Of a DNA stretch of 37,066 nucleotides, positions 22,755 through 29,452 are shown piece after piece. The notes beneath the pieces are model-generated. The model ran no database searches and had not been told where the DNA came from. It saw only the letters and a list, made by a program, of their open reading frames with translations. The number at the start of each line of letters is the position of its first letter. Within the stretch, counting starts at the first letter, position 1. Origin of the DNA: a virus. The translations under genes were made by a program, and so were the position numbers. The stretch lies in the IMG/VR virus record IMGVR_UViG_3300020162_001995, positions 1 through 37,066 of that record. One strand, given 5' to 3'.

Positions 22755-23411
22755 ATGATAAATTTTGATACAAAAAATTTCTCATCTTTAAAAGTGTATG
22801 ATTTTAATTGTGAGAAATCTTTAGTGGATAAAACTTTATATTCTATAAAAAATATAGAATATAGAAATAATGATTTCAATAAAATTTCCATAGGTAGATT
22901 AAATGATTTGGATGAATTTAAAGATTTACACGAATGGTTTCAGAAATGTGTTGACACTGTATTTTTAGATTTAAATTTACCAAAAACTTTTAAAAATATA
23001 AAGATTATAGAATCTTGGGCGAATAAAAGTGTTAGAAGTGAATCACATCATATGCACCATCATCCTAATTCGTATTTGAGTGCTATATTTTACTTAACAT
23101 CCAATTCTTCTGGATTTACAAAATTTGTGACAGATAATATGTGGTATAATGATGAGCATTTATTTTCTTCTCATTTCGATACAGATTATTTCGAAAAGGA
23201 TAATATTTTTACTCAAAAACCAGAAGCTGGTAAACTTTTAATTTTCCCTTCGAGATTACATCATTACGTTGAGCCTAATATGGGGGATGATAGTAGATAT
23301 ACTATATCTTTTAACGCATATCCTGAAATATACGATGATAGACACAGTATTTATATATCTATAAGTGTAAATCCTTTTGATAGGAAAAAAATTGAAAACA
23401 CAGAAGTTTAA
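22755..23411 (+). CDS. 2OG-Fe(II) oxygenase-like protein (first of three)
   Basis: About 218 residues from ATG 22755 (a TTG at 22749 would add two). The double-stranded beta-helix core shows HHMHHHPNSYLSAIFYLTSN (about residues 98-117) with the proximal iron-binding His cluster, then EAGKLLIFPSRLHHYVEPN with the distal His, and RYTISFNAYP with the Arg that would bind 2-oxoglutarate. This order fits the putative 2OG-Fe(II) oxygenase family (Oxy_5) common in cyanophage-like genomes. The substrate is unknown; protein, nucleotide or base hydroxylation are all possible. It overlaps the deaminase-fold gene downstream. Confidence 0.82.
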   Translation: MINFDTKNFSSLKVYDFNCEKSLVDKTLYSIKNIEYRNNDFNKISIGRLNDLDEFKDLHEWFQKCVDTVFLDLNLPKTFKNIKIIESWANKSVRSESHHMHHHPNSYLSAIFYLTSNSSGFTKFVTDNMWYNDEHLFSSHFDTDYFEKDNIFTQKPEAGKLLIFPSRLHHYVEPNMGDDSRYTISFNAYPEIYDDRHSIYISISVNPFDRKKIENTEV

Positions 23412-23823
23412 AAAGTTGATTCAAATTTGTAAATCGTTTCAACCAATCCACCACCCCATTTCGTCGATCAGAACCTTTCATGTAACTTTTGCTATTTTAA
23501 AAAATAGAATAGTATCTATAGGGATGAACAATACAAAAACGCATCCTAATATTAAAAGGTTAAATTATAAATCTAATGATGGGGAAGATCTTAGAGATAT
23601 TGCTAGAATGCATTCTGAATTGAATTGTGTTTTAAAATTGCAAAAAAAAATAAATATTGAAAATTTCAAAAATATAGTTTTTGTAAATATAAGGCTTGAC
23701 AAGATGGGTAACTTGAGATATGCTAAACCTTGCAATGGATGTAGTCATCTCATGAAACAGACAGGATATAAAAAATTTTATTATTCTGGAGAATGTGGTG
23801 ATTTCATAGAATATGATAACTAA
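23377..23823 (+). CDS. Second cytidine-deaminase-fold protein
   Basis: A ~148-residue protein with MHSELN (H79, E81) and KPCNGCSHLM (C119, C122), the zinc and catalytic signature of the deaminase superfamily, separated by FKNIVFVNIRLDKMGNLRYA, the expected central strand. It differs strongly from the dCMP deaminase at 17961 (different N-terminus, 'HSE' instead of 'HAE'). No ATG precedes the domain: start is TTG 23377 or TTG 23392, both inside the oxygenase gene. The substrate could be a free nucleotide, or RNA or DNA cytosine. Confidence 0.75.
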   Translation: MIGKKLKTQKFKKLIQICKSFQPIHHPISSIRTFHVTFAILKNRIVSIGMNNTKTHPNIKRLNYKSNDGEDLRDIARMHSELNCVLKLQKKINIENFKNIVFVNIRLDKMGNLRYAKPCNGCSHLMKQTGYKKFYYSGECGDFIEYDN

Positions 23824-24067
23824 GAAAAAATACAGAAATTTAAAACACTTATCGGATTTTGCAAAATCTTTCAATTCATCTGAAAAATCTAAAGGGGATG
23901 TTAAGAAGAACCTTTTAAAATCTAAAGATGGTATTCGTATGCTTACTAGTAGTTCATGTATACGTCCAGATATTTTTTTAAATAATGATAGAACTTGTGA
24001 TCATTGTAAATACTCTGATGATTGCGTGTGCCGTATAAAAAAATTTAGCAAATATTATAAAAAATGA
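23813..24067 (+). CDS. Small Cys-rich protein, possible zinc binder
   Basis: An 84-residue, Lys/Ser-rich basic protein whose C-terminal part holds CDHCKYSDDCVC, a cluster of four Cys and one His suited to a zinc knuckle. It overlaps the deaminase-fold gene by 11 bases and the next gene by 4. A nucleic-acid-binding role is a guess. Confidence 0.6.
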   Translation: MITKKKYRNLKHLSDFAKSFNSSEKSKGDVKKNLLKSKDGIRMLTSSSCIRPDIFLNNDRTCDHCKYSDDCVCRIKKFSKYYKK

Positions 24068-24351
24068 AAACTATAGACAAAGAATTTACTTATAAAAATT
24101 TTAGTTACAAACAATTGCTCAGAGATGGTAAAATTGCAATATATGAACAAAAATTAAAGGATGGTATTAAATGCGATTATGAGGTTGTTATTATAGAAGA
24201 ACATAATGGCTATGAAATAGCTGGTAATAAATTTCCACCATCTGAGATGTATCCATCATCTAACCAGTGGGGTGTTAAGGGTTTTACATTCACTGATTAT
24301 GATGATGCATTGATAAAATTTAAAAAACTAAAGAAGAAACATGAAAAATAA
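24064..24351 (+). CDS. Conserved small phage protein
   Basis: A 95-residue protein with a compact pattern YEVVIIEEHNGYEIAGNKFP, PSEMYPSSNQWGVKGFTFTD followed by a basic C-terminal helix. I have the impression of similar proteins in many T4-like genomes, but no function is known to me. It is coupled to its neighbours by short overlaps (ATGA upstream, 11 bases downstream). Confidence 0.65.
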   Translation: MKTIDKEFTYKNFSYKQLLRDGKIAIYEQKLKDGIKCDYEVVIIEEHNGYEIAGNKFPPSEMYPSSNQWGVKGFTFTDYDDALIKFKKLKKKHEK

Positions 24352-24487
24352 TAATCAAGCGGGAAAAGGTGATCGTTATAGACCAGTCGATAAAAAAAAA
24401 TATGATTCAAATTATGACTCGATTAAATGGGGTAAAAAAGATGTTAAGAGTAATAGTTCTAAAAAAAACCTTTCTTCCGATAATTAG
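24341..24487 (+). CDS. Conserved 48-residue 'GKGDRYRPVD' phage protein
   Basis: A short ORF, MKNNNQAGKGDRYRPVDKKK then YDSNYDSIKWGKKD, ending in a Lys/Ser tail. The 'GKGD-x-x-RPVD-x-x-x-Y-x-x-[NS]YD-x-I-x-W' pattern is a recurrent small protein in unrelated tailed phages, so I consider it real although it is shorter than a normal ORF cut-off. It overlaps the start of the lipoprotein gene in another frame. Confidence 0.7.
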   Translation: MKNNNQAGKGDRYRPVDKKKYDSNYDSIKWGKKDVKSNSSKKNLSSDN

Positions 24488-24698
24488 TTTGTGTTTCCTG
24501 ACATCATGTTCTAATTTAAAAACAGAGGGTAATTTTGGAGGAAATGAATATAAAGCCTCTAATGAATTAACATTCACGTATGCTTTGTCTGAAAATGTAA
24601 AATTGAAAAGTAAAATTTCTCAACCTTACATCTATAAAAATTCTATAGATAAACATGTTCCAGATTATGCTGAAAGTGGAGTATTTTTCGATTTTTAA
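24441..24698 (+). CDS. Small predicted lipoprotein
   Basis: About 85 residues from ATG 24441 (MLRVIVLKKTFLPIISLCFLTSC-S). Basic N-terminus, hydrophobic core and lipobox LTSC predict signal peptidase II processing and lipid attachment, followed by a polar ~60-residue mature part. A longer in-frame start at 24369 would spoil the signal peptide. Phage lipoproteins can act in superinfection exclusion or as outer-membrane spanins (Rz1-type), but no paired inner-membrane spanin was recognised beside it. It would also point to a diderm host if it is a spanin. Confidence 0.65.
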   Translation: MLRVIVLKKTFLPIISLCFLTSCSNLKTEGNFGGNEYKASNELTFTYALSENVKLKSKISQPYIYKNSIDKHVPDYAESGVFFDF

Positions 24699-25799
24699 AT
24701 GAAAAATATTATATTGCAATCAAATATAATTCATGATGAGTATACTGATCAGACTAGTAAATTTTACGATGTTCCTTTTTCTGAAAAAAGTACATTTTCC
24801 ATAGAAAATAATATAGAACTTCCAGATGATTGGAAGATTGGTTTAATTTACGGTCCTAGTGGTTCTGGAAAAAGTACTTTATTAAAACAATTTGGTGAAA
24901 TCAAGAATATAGAATGGGATGATAGTAAATCTTTAATATCTAACTTTTTTCCATTTTCTTTTGAAGATGCTTCTCATGTTTTAACATCTGTTGGTTTTTC
25001 TACTATACCATCATGGTATAGGCCGTATAATGTTTTGTCTAATGGTGAAAAGTTTAGAGCGGATTTGGCAAAAAATTTGATATGTAAAGAATTCGTTTTA
25101 ATAGATGAATTTACCAGTGTGGTTGATAGAAATGTCGCTAAGTCCACATCTAATTCTGTTTCAAAATATATAAGAAATACTAATAAGAAGGTCATTTTTT
25201 CTTCTTGTCATGAAGATATTATAGAGTGGTTAAATCCAGATTGGATGTATAATCCAATAGAAGGTAAGATGGTGTTACCAAGGGGGTGTCTTCAGCGACC
25301 TAAAATTGAACTTAAAATTTTCAGAGTCAAATATGATGCGTGGGAATTATTCAAACAACATCATTATTTGAGCAATTCTTTAAATAAAGCTGCGAAATGT
25401 TTCATCGCCTATTGGAAAGATGTCCCAGTTGCTTTTAATGCCACCTTATCATTCCCACATCCATTCGTTAAAAATGCTTGGAGAGGTAGCAGGACTGTTG
25501 TATTGCCAGATTTTCAAGGTCTTGGAATAGGTTCTAGACTTTCTGATCACATAGCCAGTATGGTTGTTGAGAAGGGTGGTAGATATTTTTCTAAAACCAT
25601 ACATCCATCTATGATAGCATATAGATTAAAAAGCGGTCTATGGAAAGAAACTACTCATTCTAGAAAGTCCAGAAATCCTAAAAACAAAAGTATGCTTGCC
25701 ATGAATTGGAATGCTACAGATAGGTTTTGTTATGCTTTCGAATATATAGGAAAACCATCCTCATCCGAAGAATCTAAAATTTTTTGGGAAAAATGTTGA
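24699..25799 (+). CDS. ABC-type ATPase fused to a GNAT acetyltransferase domain
   Basis: A 366-residue two-domain protein. The N-terminal half is a compact ABC ATPase: Walker A GPSGSGKST (52-60), signature-like VLSNGEKFRADLAK (112-125), Walker B FVLIDEF (132-138), D-loop SVVDR and H-loop SSCHED (168-173). The C-terminal half (about 205-340) is a GNAT fold: FIAYWKDVPVAFNATLSFPH, VVLPDFQGLGIGSRL (267-281, the acetyl-CoA loop) and a Tyr/Leu-rich last helix. There are no membrane segments, so it is not a transporter. The arrangement matches the COG2401 type ('ABC ATPase fused to acetyltransferase'), whose GNAT part is related to DNA-modification enzymes such as Mu Mom. Acyl transfer to DNA, RNA or protein is inferred only. 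Confidence 0.85.
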   Translation: MKNIILQSNIIHDEYTDQTSKFYDVPFSEKSTFSIENNIELPDDWKIGLIYGPSGSGKSTLLKQFGEIKNIEWDDSKSLISNFFPFSFEDASHVLTSVGFSTIPSWYRPYNVLSNGEKFRADLAKNLICKEFVLIDEFTSVVDRNVAKSTSNSVSKYIRNTNKKVIFSSCHEDIIEWLNPDWMYNPIEGKMVLPRGCLQRPKIELKIFRVKYDAWELFKQHHYLSNSLNKAAKCFIAYWKDVPVAFNATLSFPHPFVKNAWRGSRTVVLPDFQGLGIGSRLSDHIASMVVEKGGRYFSKTIHPSMIAYRLKSGLWKETTHSRKSRNPKNKSMLAMNWNATDRFCYAFEYIGKPSSSEESKIFWEKC

Positions 25800-25823
25800 T
25801 TTACTATAATTATGCGCTAATAT
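25796..25823 (+). promoter_or_regulatory. Early-type promoter for the tandem oxygenases
   Basis: TTGATT at 25796-25801, 16 bases, TAATAT at 25818-25823, 8 bases to ATG 25832. A consensus TATAAT overlaps at 25821-25826. Confidence 0.6.
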
Positions 25824-25831
25824 AATCATAT

Positions 25832-26377
25832 ATGGGAGAAAAAAAATATATAACACCTGATGTTTATTACATCGATAATTTTTTAGAAGAATCTTTTATA
25901 GATAATTTGCACGATAAAATATCTAACCCTTCATCTTTGTGGTTTAGACATTCATGTAGAGGTTTTGATGTCGATAAAAATTTTTATTTCTATAATCCTT
26001 TAAGTCCTGACGATTATGCGGGTGAATATGAACATTTTTCTAACATATTGAAGGATAATGAAGTTACTAGAATTTATGTAAATGGTCAAGTTGGTGTGGA
26101 GCATGGTAATTTTCATAAAGATGATGGTGATGAAACTTTTTTAATAGGGTTGACTAAAGGTTGGAATTCAGAATCTGGTGGAGCTACCGAATTTAAATCG
26201 GGAGATGATTGTTCATTTTCCATATATCCAAAATATAATAGAATAATATGTTTTAAATCAGATATAGAACATAGGGCTTTACCAAACGTAGATTTACATT
26301 CTTTTAGAATGACTTTAGCGATAAAAACTAATAAAGTTAAAAAAAATAATATTTCAAATATAAATTTTATAGCATAA
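25832..26377 (+). CDS. 2OG-Fe(II) oxygenase, prolyl-4-hydroxylase-like (copy A)
   Basis: A 181-residue dioxygenase. The iron ligands are H95 and D97 in NFHKDDGDETF and H147 in DIEHRALPN; R159 in FRMTLAIK would hold 2-oxoglutarate. Between them, GLTKGWNSESGGATEF (106-121) is the 'GG-x-[TL]-x-[FL]' strand typical of prolyl-4-hydroxylase-type enzymes. It is a paralogue of the next gene. It is led by its own early-type promoter directly after the ABC-GNAT gene. Confidence 0.88.
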   Translation: MGEKKYITPDVYYIDNFLEESFIDNLHDKISNPSSLWFRHSCRGFDVDKNFYFYNPLSPDDYAGEYEHFSNILKDNEVTRIYVNGQVGVEHGNFHKDDGDETFLIGLTKGWNSESGGATEFKSGDDCSFSIYPKYNRIICFKSDIEHRALPNVDLHSFRMTLAIKTNKVKKNNISNINFIA

Positions 26378-26378
26378 T

Positions 26379-26909
26379 ATGAACAATAAAACGCACATCA
26401 ATGAAGATATATATTTTGTAGACAATTTTTTACCAGAAGATTTTTTGAATGACTTGGTTAATAAAGTATTGAACGATTCTTGGCATAAACATTATAGTAG
26501 AGACGGTGATGGAATTTTCTTTTGGGCTTTAAATTTAACTAATGATTCTTATGAAAATGAATTAGAATTTATAGAAAGTTTATTCCCTAATAATGATGTT
26601 TTGAGGGTTTATGTTAACGGACATTCGGGTATACAGCATGGGAGCTTCCATACAGATGATGGTGAAGAAACATATCTGGTGGGTTTAACTAAAGGTTGGA
26701 ATTCAGAATCTGGTGGAGCTACTGAATTTAAAACGAAACATGATAATTCTACACTTTCAATATATCCTCTATATAATAGAATGGTTTGTTTTCCAGCACA
26801 TATTGAACATAGGGCTGCTCCAAATATTGATTTATACACTTTTAGAATGACTTTAGCTATTAAAACTGATCGTAAAAATTCTACAAAAGGTTTAAATTTT
26901 ATACAATAA
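26379..26909 (+). CDS. 2OG-Fe(II) oxygenase, prolyl-4-hydroxylase-like (copy B)
   Basis: A 176-residue paralogue of copy A, starting one base after its stop codon. It has the same ligands (H91, D93, H144, R156) and an identical GLTKGWNSESGGATEFK segment, while the N-terminal 70 residues have diverged and are shortened. Roughly half the residues are identical by eye. Both copies keep every catalytic residue, so both are probably active, perhaps on different substrates or as a heterodimer. Confidence 0.88.
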   Translation: MNNKTHINEDIYFVDNFLPEDFLNDLVNKVLNDSWHKHYSRDGDGIFFWALNLTNDSYENELEFIESLFPNNDVLRVYVNGHSGIQHGSFHTDDGEETYLVGLTKGWNSESGGATEFKTKHDNSTLSIYPLYNRMVCFPAHIEHRAAPNIDLYTFRMTLAIKTDRKNSTKGLNFIQ

Positions 26910-26911
26910 AC

Positions 26912-26939
26912 TTGACAATGTGAAATGCCAGTTTATCAT
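26912..26939 (+). promoter_or_regulatory. Early-type promoter for the AbrB-like gene
   Basis: TTGACA at 26912-26917, 16 bases, TATCAT at 26934-26939, 8 bases to ATG 26948. Confidence 0.65.
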
Positions 26940-26947
26940 ATAAAGGT

Positions 26948-27226
26948 ATGACTAAAAAAGTAGAATGCGTTGAAGAGTATTTTGTGAAGTTCACCGATGA
27001 GGAATTCCAAAAATTAGGTTGGAAACCTAATCAAAAATTTTCAGTAGAATTAAAATCCGATGATTCTATTTTACTTAAACCTTTTGTTTCTTTGGAAATT
27101 GATCTTTCTGAATTTAAACGAGAAACTTTGGAGTTTATAATTTCTCTTTCTGTAGAAAAAGATATTTCTATAAATGATGTGATTTGTGAAATTTTAGAAA
27201 AGGAGATCGAAAAAAATGACAAATAA
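26948..27226 (+). CDS. Small putative regulator: AbrB-like hairpin plus RHH-like helix pair
   Basis: A 92-residue protein. Residues 10-45 (EYFVKFTDEEFQKLGWKPNQ...FSVELKSDDSILLKP) follow the swapped-hairpin AbrB/MazE pattern 'V-x-[LI]-x-x-E-x-x-x-LG-W-x-x-G'. Residues 48-90 (LEIDLSEFKRETLEFIISLS; ISINDVICEILEKEIEK) look like a ribbon-helix-helix arm. This combination suits a DNA-binding transcriptional regulator. No toxin partner is beside it, so an antitoxin role is unsupported. The target is unknown. Confidence 0.6.
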   Translation: MTKKVECVEEYFVKFTDEEFQKLGWKPNQKFSVELKSDDSILLKPFVSLEIDLSEFKRETLEFIISLSVEKDISINDVICEILEKEIEKNDK

Positions 27227-27431
27227 AGATAGTATTTTTAGAGTAGTTGATTCTTGTGAAGATGGTGAAGCTTTACGTCCAGTTGTGGATATGGAGATAT
27301 CTTCATTTGCAACTTTAAGCGATATGCTTTATGCTTTTGAACGTTTTTTATTATCCATAGGGTATGTGTTTCCTGATAATACGCATTTGGATTTTATATC
27401 AGATGACGAGAGTGATGGGAGGGAATTTTAA
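27216..27431 (+). CDS. Unknown small acidic protein
   Basis: A 71-residue acidic protein (VVDMEISSFATLSDMLYAFERFLLSIGY central helix). It is one of the few genes with a possible Shine-Dalgarno sequence: AGGAG ten bases before its ATG, inside the upstream gene. It overlaps the next start codon by one base. Confidence 0.6.
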   Translation: MTNKDSIFRVVDSCEDGEALRPVVDMEISSFATLSDMLYAFERFLLSIGYVFPDNTHLDFISDDESDGREF

Positions 27432-28012
27432 TGGGAATGTTTGATTACGTTAAGTGCGACTATCCTCTTCCAGATATAGAGGTGGCTGAAAAATGGAATA
27501 TCGATCTTAAATCGGTTTCTTTCCAAACAAAAGATATGGATAATTGTTTGGAAGAATATATAATTAAAAATGATGGAGAACTCTATATTGTAAAAAATGA
27601 ATACAAATGGGTGGATGATGATAATAGTTTTTTGAAAGGTTATTGTGAAGTTGTTAGCTCTGAGGAAGTTAAGGCTGAATATCATGGTATGATGAATTTT
27701 TACCACTATGAACATGACTTGACGAAAGATGATAAACATTTCACATTATCTATAGATTTTTTGGCTAAATTTGTAGATAATAAATTGGTGGATTTGAAGG
27801 TTTTGGAAGTTGAAGAGAAAGATATAACTGAGTATAAGCTTCAAACAGATAAACTATTTGAGGAGAGAAAACGTTATTGTAATAAATGGTATATAAAATA
27901 TATTTTTAATACCAAATATGTTTTATTTTTTAGAAAAATGTTAAAAAACTTTATACATAAAGTTTTTAAATTAGTCGAAAGGATATATCATTTCACATTT
28001 ATTCATTTATGA
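27431..28012 (+). CDS. Conserved 'MGMFDYVKCDYPLP' phage protein with an extended C-terminus
   Basis: A 193-residue protein. The N-terminus MGMFDYVKCDYPLPD, followed by FQTKDMDNCLEEYIIKNDGELYI, is a pattern shared by many phages of different hosts; the function is unknown to me. The last ~50 residues are an additional basic and aromatic-rich helix pair (WYIKYIFNTKYVLFFRK; FKLVERIYHFTFIHL) that could lie on a membrane. Confidence 0.75.
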   Translation: MGMFDYVKCDYPLPDIEVAEKWNIDLKSVSFQTKDMDNCLEEYIIKNDGELYIVKNEYKWVDDDNSFLKGYCEVVSSEEVKAEYHGMMNFYHYEHDLTKDDKHFTLSIDFLAKFVDNKLVDLKVLEVEEKDITEYKLQTDKLFEERKRYCNKWYIKYIFNTKYVLFFRKMLKNFIHKVFKLVERIYHFTFIHL

Positions 28013-28761
28013 AAAAGGTTAAATCTAAAAAAATTCAAATTGAATTTGATTATGAACATCTTTCAATTTTAACAACTGCTTTGGAAGTTTATTCTCGTCT
28101 TCGTTCTGGTCAAGTTGATATGGCTATGAGTGAGGCATATGCTGATAGGTATCTTGATTGGAACGAGAGGGAAGCTATCCATAGACATGTTAGATATGCT
28201 ATGTTCCCATCTTTACCAGAAAGAAGATATGATGGTCATGGTGGGTTTTACGATCAGTATAATAACGAATATGATGAGAGTGGTTCTATAATAAAAGAAT
28301 CAGAAGAGTGGGTTAAAAAGAAAAATTTCCCACATTTAGATCACCCGAATTCATCTTTTGGTGTTGGTAATACTGAAGAGATGAGAGATGGTACAATTGC
28401 ATGGGAGATTAAAAAGGTTATAGATCAATATCTCCATTATGAGAGAAATGATGGATATCGCAGGATATGTGATGTTAGCGGTGATGGTGCTATGAAGTAT
28501 TCAAACGTCGAGCCTCCTAAAATATTGGATGGCATTTTAGGATATTGGAAGCCTCAGAAGCAATTTAGAATACCTCAAAAGTTTCAAAAAAAGATTGATA
28601 ATGCTATTAAAAATAAAAAATTCGATAAAGCTTGGGATATTGTTTATGAAGCATTTGAAAAATCACCATTACCTAAAGGAAATTGTTCGAAAATAGAAGA
28701 TGTTGGTGGAAGTTATTATGTTATAATTGAAGAACCTTATAAATTTGATGAAAAGTATTGA
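28009..28761 (+). CDS. Conserved phage protein of unknown function
   Basis: A 250-residue protein. The opening helix EHLSILTTALEVYSRLRSGQVD resembles a phage family in which 'L-x-x-ALE-x-YSR-x-x-x-GQ' is followed by a variable middle. There is also a Gly/Tyr-rich loop (RRYDGHGGFYDQYNNEYDES) and a C-terminal helical part. No catalytic motif is visible. It overlaps both neighbours (4 bases upstream, 14 bases downstream). Confidence 0.65.
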   Translation: MKKVKSKKIQIEFDYEHLSILTTALEVYSRLRSGQVDMAMSEAYADRYLDWNEREAIHRHVRYAMFPSLPERRYDGHGGFYDQYNNEYDESGSIIKESEEWVKKKNFPHLDHPNSSFGVGNTEEMRDGTIAWEIKKVIDQYLHYERNDGYRRICDVSGDGAMKYSNVEPPKILDGILGYWKPQKQFRIPQKFQKKIDNAIKNKKFDKAWDIVYEAFEKSPLPKGNCSKIEDVGGSYYVIIEEPYKFDEKY

Positions 28762-29446
28762 TCCACATAAGCCTTTATTATTTTTAGGAGATCATCATGG
28801 AGAATGGTCTTATCTTCTTGATATTATAGATACTAAAAAAATAAGCGATTGTTATTTGATTAGCGTTGGGGATTCTGGAATTGGATTTACCAATAAGGAA
28901 AATCAAATAAAGATGATAAATTATTTAAATTATGAATTTAAAGAAAGAAATATTATCTTTATGGCTATTAGAGGTAATCATGATGATCCTGTTTATTTTC
29001 AAGGAATTGATAGAGTTTCATTAAGTAATTTTGAATTAATTGAAGATTATACTGTAGCCGAATATGATGGTAAAAAAATTCAATTTATTGGTGGTGCGGT
29101 TTCTATCGATAGAACATCTAGAACCGAAGGACGTTCGTATTGGGAAGATGAAGTAGTTAAATTCGATAGAGATAAATGCAAAGAAGTAGATATTCTAATA
29201 ACCCATACTGCCCCTTCTTGGTGCTTTCCACAGCAATTTAATGAATTGGTTTATGGATGGGCAAATGAGGATGCTTATTTGCTGGAAGACCTTACAGACG
29301 AAAGAGCCATTATGGATGAGATTTGTAAACTATGTAAACCATCATTACATCTTTATGGACATTTTCATTCTAGTTGGACTGAGGTTATAAATGGATGTAA
29401 ACATAAGCTTTTAGACATTAATGAATTTTGGGGGAATCGTGGATAA
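28748..29446 (+). CDS. Calcineurin-like metallophosphoesterase
   Basis: About 232 residues from ATG 28748 (MKSIDPHKPLLFLGDHHGEW); a TTG at 28727 would add seven. All dimetal motifs are present in order: GDHHG, SVGDSGIGF, RGNHDDP, ITHTAPSW and LYGHFHSSW. Family members hydrolyse phosphomonoesters or diesters of proteins or nucleic acids. It lies directly upstream of the RNA ligase gene (six-base gap), so a role in trimming RNA ends before ligation is possible, although a lambda-type protein phosphatase role is equally compatible. Confidence 0.9.
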   Translation: MKSIDPHKPLLFLGDHHGEWSYLLDIIDTKKISDCYLISVGDSGIGFTNKENQIKMINYLNYEFKERNIIFMAIRGNHDDPVYFQGIDRVSLSNFELIEDYTVAEYDGKKIQFIGGAVSIDRTSRTEGRSYWEDEVVKFDRDKCKEVDILITHTAPSWCFPQQFNELVYGWANEDAYLLEDLTDERAIMDEICKLCKPSLHLYGHFHSSWTEVINGCKHKLLDINEFWGNRG

Positions 29447-29452
29447 TTTTTA

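Noticed and set aside
24974-25195. Minus-strand ORF of 73 residues
   Set aside because: Antisense of the ABC ATPase motifs; the plus strand is clearly coding.
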